From the IMG/VR virus record IMGVR_UViG_3300032954_000024, positions 1-48,882 of that record: a DNA stretch of 48,882 bases, one strand, 5' to 3'. The translations under genes were made by a program, and so were the position numbers. Of this stretch, positions 8,330-18,100 are shown piece after piece. The first letter of the stretch is position 1. Every line of letters starts with the position of its first letter. Below the pieces are notes generated by a model, which had not been told where the DNA came from, did not search any database, and saw only the letters and a list, made by a program, of their open reading frames with translations. Source of the stretch: a virus.

Positions 8330-8953
8330 TTACCTCTTGCGATAAATGCGCAGCCATGCGCCGGATTCGCATAACTCGGCTGGCATCTCTTCCTCATATT
8401 CGACGGAAAAAAGTGACCGGATGGCCGAGTGGACATCGATCGCATCATCTTCCACGAAGCCAATCCGACCAGTTATATGATGTCTGGCGGGAAGATAGCG
8501 CTTATCCCGATTGATCACGAGAAACGGGGCATCTTTGGCGAGACAGCCTGCGATGGCATCGATGCAATCGAGTACATCCACACAATGCTGAAGTGACCAG
8601 ACGGCGATTGCTGACTGCGCCTGAAATGACTGTCCGTTCAGGAATGACGGATGTGCGACGGCGAGTCGATCAAGGCCGATCTGCTCGCCGGCATGACCGA
8701 GCATCGTGGGGGAAATATCGATCCCCACAACCGGATGTCCATCATCGATCAATAAACGCGATAGCCGCCCGATCCCGCATCCATAATCAATGACCAAGCC
8801 CGGTGGCAACCTACTGAGAAACGGCCGAAGGAACGCCGTTTCGCGCTCCCATCGGTCATCTGTCGTCAGCCCGACCTCGGGCGTCAGGATGACAGCACGC
8901 GCGTTTTGCAAATCCAACTGATCAAAGATCGCTGGAAAGTACATAAAGGCCAA
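8330..8953 (-). CDS. Class I SAM-dependent methyltransferase
   Basis: Residues 53-64 'VIDYGCGIGRLS' are motif I and 'VVGIDISPTML' is motif II of the Rossmann-fold methyltransferase. At 207 aa the length fits a stand-alone enzyme. The frame can begin at TTG 8953 (GGGG about 9 nt upstream) or ATG 8944. It lies 2 bp from the glycosyltransferase gene, so the two probably act in one modification pathway. Substrate unknown. Confidence 0.75.
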   Translation of the reverse strand: MAFMYFPAIFDQLDLQNARAVILTPEVGLTTDDRWERETAFLRPFLSRLPPGLVIDYGCGIGRLSRLLIDDGHPVVGIDISPTMLGHAGEQIGLDRLAVAHPSFLNGQSFQAQSAIAVWSLQHCVDVLDCIDAIAGCLAKDAPFLVINRDKRYLPARHHITGRIGFVEDDAIDVHSAIRSLFSVEYEEEMPAELCESGAWLRIYRKR

Positions 8954-8987
8954 GGCGCTATTCCCCTTACAATGGGTATGGGGAAAG

Positions 8988-9467
8988 CTATTCCTCCCAG
9001 GTAACGCCGTAGCTGGAGCCGGTCGCGTCTACGCCGTTATAGTTCTGGCACTCCAGGGCACCTTGCAGAACGCCCGTCGCCACCCACCATGGATTTGCCA
9101 GAGGCATTGCAATCACGCCGACGCCGCCTTGCGCGTTCCAACGCTGCGACCAGAGGTCACCGACATCCTGTGCTGGCACAATAGGCTGCGATGTGCCGTA
9201 AGATGATGTCGCGGTGAATGCCGCCGCCGCGTAGTTCGGCTGATTGTAGCCGATGGTGATAGCTGTTTTCGAGCCCGTGCCCGCTGTCGTGGGGCGTACC
9301 CAGCGAGTCGAGTAGCCTGTGGATGTCGTCAGCGAGCCGCCCCAGGTAATCATCACGACCTTGCCGAAGACGCCCGTTCCGACCGCGTCCAGGCACCAAT
9401 TCGGGACACTGGAAAGAGAGAAGGCCGAAGGCGTGAAGCTCTGATGCATCGCGTTGAAGGTAGGCAT
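8988..9467 (-). CDS. Hypothetical virion-type protein, 159 aa
   Basis: A beta-rich protein with Gly, Thr, Trp and aromatic residues ('WGGSLTTSTGYSTRWVRPTT', 'PLANPWWVATGVLQGALEC'). It looks like a small virion or fibre-associated protein and sits next to the glycine-rich protein genes. No signal peptide and no family recognised. Confidence 0.6.
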   Translation of the reverse strand: MPTFNAMHQSFTPSAFSLSSVPNWCLDAVGTGVFGKVVMITWGGSLTTSTGYSTRWVRPTTAGTGSKTAITIGYNQPNYAAAAFTATSSYGTSQPIVPAQDVGDLWSQRWNAQGGVGVIAMPLANPWWVATGVLQGALECQNYNGVDATGSSYGVTWEE

Positions 9468-9469
9468 TG

Positions 9470-9778
9470 CTATGTCCTTTCCGTCTGATCCAAACCGAGA
9501 AGCATCGCATTCTGTCGGGCGCGATATTCCCTCTCCATTTCTCCTTCTAACTTACGCATAAAAACTTCGCATCCAAATTTAGGAATGCGATCAGCACAAG
9601 GGCCGCAAACCGGAGCGTCGCAAGAATGACAAAAGCCGCCGTCATTCTTCCAGTCGCCCTTTTTCATGAGCCTCTGACAATGTGAGCATCCAAGCATGTC
9701 GGCCTCATCGCGCTCTCCGCCGGAGCATCGATCATCCGCGAGAAGCCAACCCATTCCATTATACAAACTTCTAACCAT
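9470..9778 (-). CDS. Zinc-ribbon-like phage protein
   Basis: Two CxxC pairs ('CSHC' and 'CHSC'), followed by 'PVCGPC', suggest a small zinc-binding fold. The C-terminal part is helical. Two starts are possible: ATG 9778, with an AGGTGA site overlapping the previous stop, or ATG 9697 ('MLGCSHCQRL'), with GAGG 5 nt upstream. The shorter form (75 aa) begins just before the zinc motif. The location between virion genes suggests assembly or regulation; function unknown. Confidence 0.6.
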   Translation of the reverse strand: MVRSLYNGMGWLLADDRCSGGERDEADMLGCSHCQRLMKKGDWKNDGGFCHSCDAPVCGPCADRIPKFGCEVFMRKLEGEMEREYRARQNAMLLGLDQTERT

Positions 9779-9785
9779 TGTTCAC

Positions 9786-11390
9786 CTATGGCAACACAAA
9801 CATACAATTACCGGCCGGCGAAAAGCTGCTTGGGATATCCGTCAGAACGATCTGACCACCGGCACCGGCCCCGCCGGTATTTGTCGTGGCGCCCCCACCG
9901 CCGCCGCCTCCACCGCCGCCTGGATATGCGCCGGCCCCTCCCACTTTCGCGGATGATGATCCGCCGGAGCCCGATCCGCCGCCGCCTCCAAGCATGTTGG
10001 CCGTTCCGTTATTTCCGGCTGTATTCGTGGCGCCTGCTGTCGCGCCGCCCGCACCACCCGAGCCATTATCTCCTGCGCCGCCTGCGCCGCTCGTCGTGGT
10101 CGTCGTGCCGTTGCTGCCTGCTACGCCAGCGCCGTCCTTGCCTCCCGCGCCGCCGCCGCCGCCGCCGAAATCGCCGGCCGCCGCTGCGCCTGTGCCGCCC
10201 GCACCGCCGTTGTTGAGTGTCGTCCCCGTGCCGCCGGTGCCGCCTGCACCGGCTGTCGAGTTACCCGTAGGCTTCTTGCCGCCCACCGCGATAACGACCG
10301 TTGAACTGATTGTCGTATTGCCACCATTCGCGGCCGTGCTTGTCGTGCCACCCGCACCACCAGCGCCGACCGCAACTGTAAGCGTGCCGCCTGGTGTAAC
10401 GGAGAGTGCCGGATTTGCTGCATACTCGCCGCCACCACCGCCGCCGCCAGAACGCGATGCCGCACCACTAATGCCTCCGCCGCCGCCGCCCCAACATTCG
10501 GCTTTTGCTAATCCAGAATAAGTCGCCGGTATTTGCGGCAATGTAATGCTGCCGAGCACAATGAGTCGATCCGGATCGCTGCCGGCATAGGTGATCTTTA
10601 TGAGGGACCATCCACCCGCCCCCGCTGATGCCGATGCGAATATCCCACCGCCGCCGCCGCCGGGCGTGCCGCCGTTGCCTCCGCCTGTACCAGACCCTGC
10701 GCAGCCGCCACCGCCGCCGCCGCCGTTATCGTAATCATCGCCACCCGCGCCGCCATTGCCGGCCGTTCCTGCACCGCCGCCGCCGCCCGCACCAGGACCA
10801 CCGGTGCCACCATTCCCACTCGTAGGGGCGCCAGCCGTTCCGCCTGTCCCATTATAGCCATTGCCACCAGCACCAGCGATATTGCCGCCCGTTGTGCTGT
10901 TGCTGCCTGCTGTGCCACCGCCGTTGCCGCCGCCACCACCGCCGCCATCCGCCGTCGAAGTTGGAGAGATACCGCCGAAGTTTCCGGCGCCATGCGGGCC
11001 ACCTGCTCCTGATCCGCCTTCATTGCCTTCTACGCTGCCGCCTTGTGGCGTACCGCCAGCATTGGTCGTGTCTCCAATTCGCGTGGTCGCGCTTCCGCCG
11101 CCGTTGGCCAGGGCGCCCTGTGACGATGTTGTGGGGGCTACGCCCGTGTTGGAAAGCCACGTGTCGCCACCGACAGCGAGACTCGTGACGCCCGGCGCAC
11201 CCAATGAGAAGGCGTATGTCGTTCCTGCTGTTACGCTAAGACTGTTTTTAGCCGCATAGCCGGCGCCAGCGCCCCCATCGCCATTGCTGTTGCCAGCCTG
11301 CCCCGCGCCCCAACACTCAACCTTCACGGTTACCGTGCTTCGCGGCGTCCAGGACCCGGCGCCATTGCCAACGATGTATTCGGTCGTCAC
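9786..11390 (-). CDS. Glycine-rich virion protein, 534 aa
   Basis: Two related halves each start with a beta segment ('VKVECWGAGQAG', 'AKAECWGGGGGG') and continue into long Gly-rich runs. This is the pattern of the glycine-rich domain found in tail-fibre and surface proteins, thought to form polyglycine-II-type sandwiches. The start is GTG 11390, two bases after the portal stop. Probably a fibre or receptor-contacting protein. Antisense frames across it are open only because of the repeated GGN codons. Confidence 0.75.
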   Translation of the reverse strand: MTTEYIVGNGAGSWTPRSTVTVKVECWGAGQAGNSNGDGGAGAGYAAKNSLSVTAGTTYAFSLGAPGVTSLAVGGDTWLSNTGVAPTTSSQGALANGGGSATTRIGDTTNAGGTPQGGSVEGNEGGSGAGGPHGAGNFGGISPTSTADGGGGGGGNGGGTAGSNSTTGGNIAGAGGNGYNGTGGTAGAPTSGNGGTGGPGAGGGGGAGTAGNGGAGGDDYDNGGGGGGGCAGSGTGGGNGGTPGGGGGGIFASASAGAGGWSLIKITYAGSDPDRLIVLGSITLPQIPATYSGLAKAECWGGGGGGISGAASRSGGGGGGGEYAANPALSVTPGGTLTVAVGAGGAGGTTSTAANGGNTTISSTVVIAVGGKKPTGNSTAGAGGTGGTGTTLNNGGAGGTGAAAAGDFGGGGGGAGGKDGAGVAGSNGTTTTTSGAGGAGDNGSGGAGGATAGATNTAGNNGTANMLGGGGGSGSGGSSSAKVGGAGAYPGGGGGGGGGGATTNTGGAGAGGQIVLTDIPSSFSPAGNCMFVLP

Positions 11391-11392
11391 GC

Positions 11393-14254
11393 TTACTCTA
11401 ATCCTTCGACTCGGCCGTCGGCGCCACGCTTGATCTTCTTCGGTCGTGTAATGGCGCTCACGAGGGCTTGATGCGAAGCGGCCCCATGTTCAGCCGCCCC
11501 CATAACGCTATTCGCTACGTGAGCCATCGCTTCTGCGACCATCGCGTTGGTCTGTTCTGCTCTCTCGGTCGCCTGCGCGATCATCTGCGCTATCGATCCG
11601 ATCGCCTGGACCATGACCTGTTCGCCTTCCTGCATCTGCTGCATCTGCTGCATCATGGTCTGCATGAACTGACGATCCACTTCCGACTCCTCCGGTTGCT
11701 GCTGTATTGGCGCAGATGGGGCCGTAATCTGTGACTGCGGAGGCATCATAGGCTGTTGCCCAGGCTGACCAGGAGTCAGTGGCTGCATTGTGGGCGGCGG
11801 AGGCATCTTTGGCATCTTGTAAGATGCCCCACCGGGCTTCGCGGCGCCCCCGCCACCACCCATCTGAACCGGCTTTGCACCAGCCATGTTGCTTTCGTGC
11901 TGCCATTGTCCTTCCGTCTTCCTTCCCTCATGCGCCTGATCGGATTGATGCATCTGCGCTTCATGCTGCTGGCCCATGACGCCCATTTGCTGCTCGTGCT
12001 GCTGGCCGATCTGCTGCGCCTGCAAGTCCTGCTGATGCTGCATGTGACCCATCTGCATATCGTGCTGACGATCTACGGCGCCCATCTGATGCTCATGCAT
12101 GTGGTCCGCCTGCTGCTTGGCCTGCTCCGCCTGCAAGCGGATCATCTCGCGTTGCGTCTCGGCGTCTTCCTCCATCCTCTGCGTATGGAAGTCGAGTTCC
12201 GCATTACGCGCATCTGTCTGCGCCCGCATTTGGTCGGACTGCGCCTTAGATTGGGCGTTGATATTCGCCACCTGTATTTTGGCCTGCGTTGCCGCAGGGC
12301 TCTCGCCTTGGCCCTGACCGCCCTTGCCCTGCGCCTTTTGCAATTCCTGTTGCAGCATGTGAACGCGAGGATCAAAGCCCGGCTGAAAGAACCGCGCCCC
12401 GTCTTTGTAGCCGAGCATCCCAAATACTTCCTTGGAGACTTCTTGGAAGTTGGCGCCCATGGCCGCTGACTGACCGAAGATCGATCCCAATATCTGCGCG
12501 CCCGTGGCGAAGTTACGCAGTTTCAGTTGAGGATTTGTCGCTCCGATGCCGACATTGACTCTTACCGTTACGCCGGCTTCCAGCAATTCGTCCGTAATCT
12601 CATTGATGCCGAATTTCTGGAATAGCTTGGCATTCGATCCGGCAGTGGCCAATACTTCGGGATCGGTCTCATAGGTCTGCTCTATCTTGATAAGTAGCTT
12701 GATCAGCGGTTCAACGAATGTCTCGCCGAATATTCGCAATTCATACTCATTCAAGCCGCTGGCCTCGCCGGACATGAGATGCATGCCGGTTGCGGACTGC
12801 TGGCTTACTTCCGACGAGCGCACGCTACTATTGGTGAACGAGCCGGCAAGGTCGTCCCAATCCAGATTGATCCGGTCTTGTTCCTGGAAAGCCGCAGCGT
12901 CAACTGGCGGGGGGCGGTCCCAGGTAACGACATTTGTAATAGGTTCTTTGCCAGAGTTGATGCTAACAACTTTGCCGGGAACGAACGTTCGTAAATCGTT
13001 AATATCTTGTCCCGCCCCCTGCTTAACGAATTGCCGTGGCTGTAGAGAGAGCATGATGTTATCAAAACGTGAGTTCCAATCCTGGTTTGCCGCGCGCTGA
13101 AGATCATTCGTCAATTCGATCTTGGAAGACGGATAGGTCTTGTGCGTCTCCAGAAGCACCGATCCCACGACATAGGGGCGGTCCCCATGCAGATGGACTT
13201 CCTTGAGGGGGCGCGGCTTCTCTAGGATCGTGCCACCGCCGCCTAATGTCCTGAAGTACCAATCCTCGCCGCGCCAGCGAACGATATTGATCCGTGTCCA
13301 GCAGATATCGAAGTGCCGAGGTTTCCAGGCGTCGTGGTCCTTGCCAGGGACGCGGCCGGCTTCGCGCGTTCGCCTTGTGACATCATCGGCCGTTCCAGTC
13401 GCCGTGTGCAAGGCGCTCTCTGAGACCCGCTCCCACTCCGCCGGCTGGCCGTCGTGGGCCTCCATCCGCTCCAGCGCCTCGCTGACATAGACAGGCACCA
13501 ATTCGATCAGATAGGGCGATGACTTAACCGGATCGCGCCAGTCGCAGCCGGGCTCAAAGCGGAAGTTTTCCGGCGCGATTAAGTTGGCATAGGGATGGTC
13601 CTTGATGATCTGATAAAGGTCCACGTCCTCAGTCGCAATGTTTTTTGCTTTGTCATCCCAGATGGGTTGTCCGGCGCTGTCGAGTTTTGGCCGCGTTTCG
13701 CTTCTGAGCTTCCTTTCCTCGTACTCCCATCCGGCCTTGGCAACGCAGATGCCCATGATCCCGGCATCCTGCCGCGCGCCGATTATCGTCAGAAACCACG
13801 GGATGGTATTCGTCAGCCGGTACTGAAGGAGTTGCTGAAGGATTGCGGCTGATGCCTGTTGCTGCGGATTATCGTCATCGCGGGCCGAGATGCTGACCAC
13901 ATCTTCATTGGAAAAGAACGCCGCTGCGGTCGCTGCTTCATCGCGGCGCGTCATAGCGCGCGTCTTCGGCCGATAGAGCGTGGAACGGTAGCGATAGTCG
14001 CCAGACAGGTACTTGCTTCCAGAGGGATGCAAGTTTTGAAAGGCACGAAGGCTGTCATTCCAGCGGGCGCGGCGCCCTGCATTCAACCAATTGGTACTGC
14101 TATCGAATATTTCACGGCCAATCTCAAAGGCCGTGTGATCGTCCAGTTTGTTGCTGCGGTTGATCCCTGGTGCGTCAAAATTGGAAACGGCAGACGGTTC
14201 ATAGCCGAAGGGGCCATCCTGGATTGAGGGAGGAGTGTCGCGTCCGCCGACCAT
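11393..14254 (-). CDS. Portal protein
   Basis: At 953 residues it is the size of large podovirus-type portals. The region 60-600 has portal-like features ('TRRDEAATAAAFFSNEDVVSI', 'VGSVLLETHKTYPSSKIELTND', 'VSQQSATGMHLMSGEASGLNEYELRIFGE'). Residues about 650-780 form a long Gln/His/Met-rich coiled coil, followed by a Pro/Gly-rich linker and a C-terminal helix. The portal forms the dodecameric DNA entry channel to which the terminase docks. It ends 2 bp before the Gly-rich gene. The assignment rests on length, context and weak motif resemblance. Confidence 0.75.
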   Translation of the reverse strand: MVGGRDTPPSIQDGPFGYEPSAVSNFDAPGINRSNKLDDHTAFEIGREIFDSSTNWLNAGRRARWNDSLRAFQNLHPSGSKYLSGDYRYRSTLYRPKTRAMTRRDEAATAAAFFSNEDVVSISARDDDNPQQQASAAILQQLLQYRLTNTIPWFLTIIGARQDAGIMGICVAKAGWEYEERKLRSETRPKLDSAGQPIWDDKAKNIATEDVDLYQIIKDHPYANLIAPENFRFEPGCDWRDPVKSSPYLIELVPVYVSEALERMEAHDGQPAEWERVSESALHTATGTADDVTRRTREAGRVPGKDHDAWKPRHFDICWTRINIVRWRGEDWYFRTLGGGGTILEKPRPLKEVHLHGDRPYVVGSVLLETHKTYPSSKIELTNDLQRAANQDWNSRFDNIMLSLQPRQFVKQGAGQDINDLRTFVPGKVVSINSGKEPITNVVTWDRPPPVDAAAFQEQDRINLDWDDLAGSFTNSSVRSSEVSQQSATGMHLMSGEASGLNEYELRIFGETFVEPLIKLLIKIEQTYETDPEVLATAGSNAKLFQKFGINEITDELLEAGVTVRVNVGIGATNPQLKLRNFATGAQILGSIFGQSAAMGANFQEVSKEVFGMLGYKDGARFFQPGFDPRVHMLQQELQKAQGKGGQGQGESPAATQAKIQVANINAQSKAQSDQMRAQTDARNAELDFHTQRMEEDAETQREMIRLQAEQAKQQADHMHEHQMGAVDRQHDMQMGHMQHQQDLQAQQIGQQHEQQMGVMGQQHEAQMHQSDQAHEGRKTEGQWQHESNMAGAKPVQMGGGGGAAKPGGASYKMPKMPPPPTMQPLTPGQPGQQPMMPPQSQITAPSAPIQQQPEESEVDRQFMQTMMQQMQQMQEGEQVMVQAIGSIAQMIAQATERAEQTNAMVAEAMAHVANSVMGAAEHGAASHQALVSAITRPKKIKRGADGRVEGLE

Positions 14255-14641
14255 TTAATACTTACTCTTGAGGATCATGTTGGCGCCATCATAGCCTCCG
14301 AGTTTCGCGCGCATCATCCAATCGTCAGGCGCTCGCTCGCGCGGCAATCGATAGCGCTCCAATATCTCGCCGGCGGCGCTTAATACCTTCTTTGCGCCTC
14401 CGGGACCAATCGCCGTCGTGATATGCAAGAGGAAACCAGCCTCTCCCATGCCCTTGCGCAGTAGCTGCGGCACATTGAGGGTGATCTTCAACACTCCCGC
14501 CTCATGGTTGACCCCGACGCCCCAAAGGTAGCCGGGATAGGCTTGACCGAGAGCGTCCATGATCACACGGCAAAGCTGAAGATCGGCCGCCTGCGTTGGG
14601 CCTGCCGCTTCATTGACCTGAATGAAGGTTGGCTTCTCCAT
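14255..14641 (-). CDS. Conserved-looking phage protein, 128 aa
   Basis: An alpha/beta protein ('LWGVGVNHEAGVLKITLNVPQLL', 'AGEILERYRLPRERAPDD') placed immediately before the portal gene with abutting ends. It overlaps the upstream gene's stop by 1 bp. The position suggests a head-assembly or packaging accessory. No family recognised with confidence. Confidence 0.65.
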   Translation of the reverse strand: MEKPTFIQVNEAAGPTQAADLQLCRVIMDALGQAYPGYLWGVGVNHEAGVLKITLNVPQLLRKGMGEAGFLLHITTAIGPGGAKKVLSAAGEILERYRLPRERAPDDWMMRAKLGGYDGANMILKSKY

Positions 14642-15117
14642 CAGTACGTATACCCCCAGGCGGAGACTGATACCGCGCCGCCCGATCCTGGTGCGGCCGT
14701 CGTGACAACGATATTCGTATTGATGGCCGATGAAGGAATGCAGGGATTGAACTGCTCTTCGACGACGCCGATCCCGGATGCGAGTGGAGCGGTGAACTGC
14801 GTGAAGTTCATCGTGTTGACGGTACCCGTTACCGCTGCATTTCCGGTTGCTGCGCCCGTGGCATTGGCGCGGATGGAAAAGCCGCAGAGATATGTATTCT
14901 GATTCGCCGCGCCCGTGAGCGTGGCCGTGATCGCCGTCGTCGTGCCTGTGGCCGACGCCGTGACAGGACTAGAGCCGAAGGGAATGTAATTCCCCGCCCT
15001 CACGCCGGAATAGGACGGCGGGTTCTGCGCCACTGAAGTCTTTGTCAGTTCAAGTGTTCCGATCAAAGCGGAGAGAAATAGCAGTACACTGACAAGGGCC
15101 GCTAAGAAGGGTTTCAT
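14641..15117 (-). CDS. Small secreted phage protein with Sec signal
   Basis: Residues 1-30 form a signal peptide: a Lys near the start, a hydrophobic core 'FLAALVSVLLFLSALIG' and an 'SVA-QN' cleavage site. The mature part is beta-rich, with Thr/Ala runs and two Cys, and resembles a small jelly-roll or fibre domain. It overlaps the giant glycosidase gene by 4 bp (ATGA), so the two are co-translated. A signal peptide on a protein between portal and terminase genes is unusual. Confidence 0.7.
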   Translation of the reverse strand: MKPFLAALVSVLLFLSALIGTLELTKTSVAQNPPSYSGVRAGNYIPFGSSPVTASATGTTTAITATLTGAANQNTYLCGFSIRANATGAATGNAAVTGTVNTMNFTQFTAPLASGIGVVEEQFNPCIPSSAINTNIVVTTAAPGSGGAVSVSAWGYTY

Positions 15118-18100
15118 CGTGTTAAACTCACAGGGGTTGCGAAAGGCATCATCCAGTTATCGTTAGCATGGCGCTCGTTTTCTCCGAAGATCAGAATGAA
15201 CGGATGTCCATTGTTTGCGGTCGCCGCCTGCGCTGGCGTAAATCCGGTTGGCAGCGCTACCGTGAATGGTCCCGTCGCATTCAGGACATTCGTTCCGGTC
15301 GTATCCAGGCTATTGAAGGTAATGAAGTAGGGTCCGCTGAGGCCAGAGAACGGCAAGCCGCCGGTAGCGGTCGCCGGATTTGCCGTCGTCGAGTCGTTCC
15401 ACGGATAGCCAATAGCGCGCATGGTTGCATTGGTCGCCCAGAATGACTTGGCGACAGTATCGACACAGATCGTCTCTGCTTCTCCGTTCGGCGAGACCGG
15501 AACCGCCGCGCCGCCAAAAGCCGACGAGAAATCGGCCGAGAACGGATCGACCGCCGTCAGGCTGGCTAGGATGGTGTTATTATAGATGATCGCCTGGGGA
15601 GCGGCGGCTGAATTTGGATCAAAGCCTATCCCATTGCTATCGCCGCCCAAGCCGGCTGGGAGGGTCAGCGAATAGCTGGAATTGGCGACGCCAAAATCCC
15701 AATTCGGCGTTATGACGGATGCCGTCCCCTCAAAGCAGACCTTTCCGCTGATGGCTATTGTAGCGCGCACCGATTGAGAGCTTTTCGTGGCCTGCGAGAC
15801 TGTCGCAGTCAGATTACCGTTCGATAGAACGATGTTGGCGCTCTGGTCGAGAGGATTCCAACGCATATTACCGGGCTGCGTTGGCGGCGCGGCCGTAATG
15901 TCGATGATAACTGGCGCATCCGCGAGCGGAAACGTGATCGCATTCGCATTCACTGACTGCACTGGCGTCGTGCCCGTAACGGCATCATATTCCGCCATCG
16001 GCTGCACGAGCCCATTGCCTATAGTCAGCGTGACGTTGACCGGCGCGATAGTAATGGGCGTGCCGGCGGCGACATTCCAGTTGGTGTCATTCCTCCAAAA
16101 GACGAACTCGAAATGCCCATTGGTCTTCTGGAAAAGCAGAGATTGCCCGTATGTAGGCATATTGGACAGGGTATAATTGAGCGAATTGGGCGTAAATGTG
16201 CGTGCGGTTGACCCTGCATCCAACATGGGCGTGATCATATTGTGCAGGTATTTCGCCTGAGTATTCGGCACGCCGGAAGATGCGAAGATGCCAAAGCCGG
16301 AGCCACCATCGTACATCGAATAGATGTTGATAAGCCCCTCGCCTGCCGACCACGCATAAAGCAGCCCATTCAGCATGCAACGGCCGGCCTTGTCCGCATT
16401 GACGTTGTCGCCTCCGGCCCTGACGTTATTCGTCTGATAGCCGTACTCCGTGATGACCCGAGGGCCGGCCGCGAGGACCGCCGCCTGATTGGCATATCCG
16501 GAGAAGTTCCCCGCGAACGTGGTGATGTTATTCCACTGATTTTCAACCGTCGTCGCATCGCCGGCAGCCGGATCATCCATCTGGCAGGCGGCGGTCGGGC
16601 CGGGCGAGTGAAATGTGTTCTGATCCATCGTATAGATATGCTGCGAGAAGGTCTTCCCGAGTACCGTGCCATTCGCCACTGACGAGTGGCCTCCCTGGAC
16701 TGTCAGGAACTGGAGACCGGCGTCATTCGTCTCGGCTCCAGCCCGCGAAACACCATAAATAGGCAGGTTTTTCAGGGGGGCGTCCGCCAGTAATGCCGTT
16801 ATGTAATCGGCCATATACTGAGACACGATCGTCCATGGAAGACTCGGCCCCCCTCCGGTAGTGCCATTGTAAGTAATGGTGGCGAGTTCCGGCTCATTGA
16901 TGCCATCGATGGCATAGACGGCGTTCGGATTGATGGCTTGCCAAGCGTGCTGCTGAGCAATCTGCGTCGCGGGCGCAATCGTGCCATAGGGAACCTGACT
17001 AACCATGCTGATACCACCGTTCAGCAACGTCGTCAGGGCCGTGAAAGATGGGCCGCTCGTCGATACGTCCAGGCCGGACCGGACGTGCGTCGTGCCGATG
17101 TAGTTGAGATCGGCCAGGAACTGTGTGCCGGCGTTGCAATCAGCCGTCCCGCCCTCCGTCAGGCAACCCTGAACCGATAGGGCATTAAGGAAATCCGCTG
17201 AACGTTGCGCCGTCGTCGTCGTGGCGCCCGGCCCTCCGCCGCCGCTGGACGCGCACGTTGTGTAAAGCATCTGAGACCAATAGGTCTGCTGGCCGGCTTT
17301 ACTCGTCCCGTCAGGGTTCAGTGTGCCGTCCGGGACCTGTCCGGCCAGATTGCCGAAGGTCCACCAATCGCCACCCATGGGCTGCTGGCAACCGGTAAAA
17401 GTCGGGGCGCCAGCCGTCCCGCTTGTTCCATTCATATAACTTATTACGCCCGAGGCCCATGCTTGCTCATCGGATAGATTGCCATTCGAGTTATCCAGGC
17501 TGGCGCCAAATTCGCCAATCCAGACAGGAAAGGCATTATTCGTCTCCAGAAATCCCCATGTCGTCGTGCGGATAGTCTGCATATTCGGGCCACTATCTGG
17601 GTTATTGCCGGAAATGGAAGTCGGGTACTCGTGGATCGACGCCACGAGTTTGCCGGAGCAACAAGTCGTCGGATTACTGGAGAACGTCGTCAGGTCCATG
17701 TAAGGACCTGTCACAATCGGGTAGCTCGCTGATCCGCGCGTTACACCATTGAAAAGCGTGCCATTGTTGATAATTCCCTCAATAATGATCAGGGCGCCGG
17801 GATCGGCCGCGAGAATGGCCGCACCAACGTCGTTTGCCATGGCGCGCATGTCTCCGCCATTACCGGAGCCCCAATTCGCGCCATAGGTGCCGGTCGAACC
17901 GCAACACGTGTTGCCATAGGTCGTCGGCTCATTATGGAGATCGAAGCCGATGACAGTAGAGTTGCCCGCATAGTGGGTCGCGATTGCTATCCAATCGGAT
18001 TTGAATCGTGAATAGTTCACTGTCCCGGTCGTGCCACACCCATCTGTCCCATTGCCAATCGCGTTCCATGGGGCAGCCTGATTAACGTCATACCAGAGAC

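Noticed and set aside
9788-11259. Long Pro/Arg-rich antisense ORFs over the glycine-rich gene
   Set aside because: They are complements of GGN codons, have no ribosome binding sites and no domain-like sequence.
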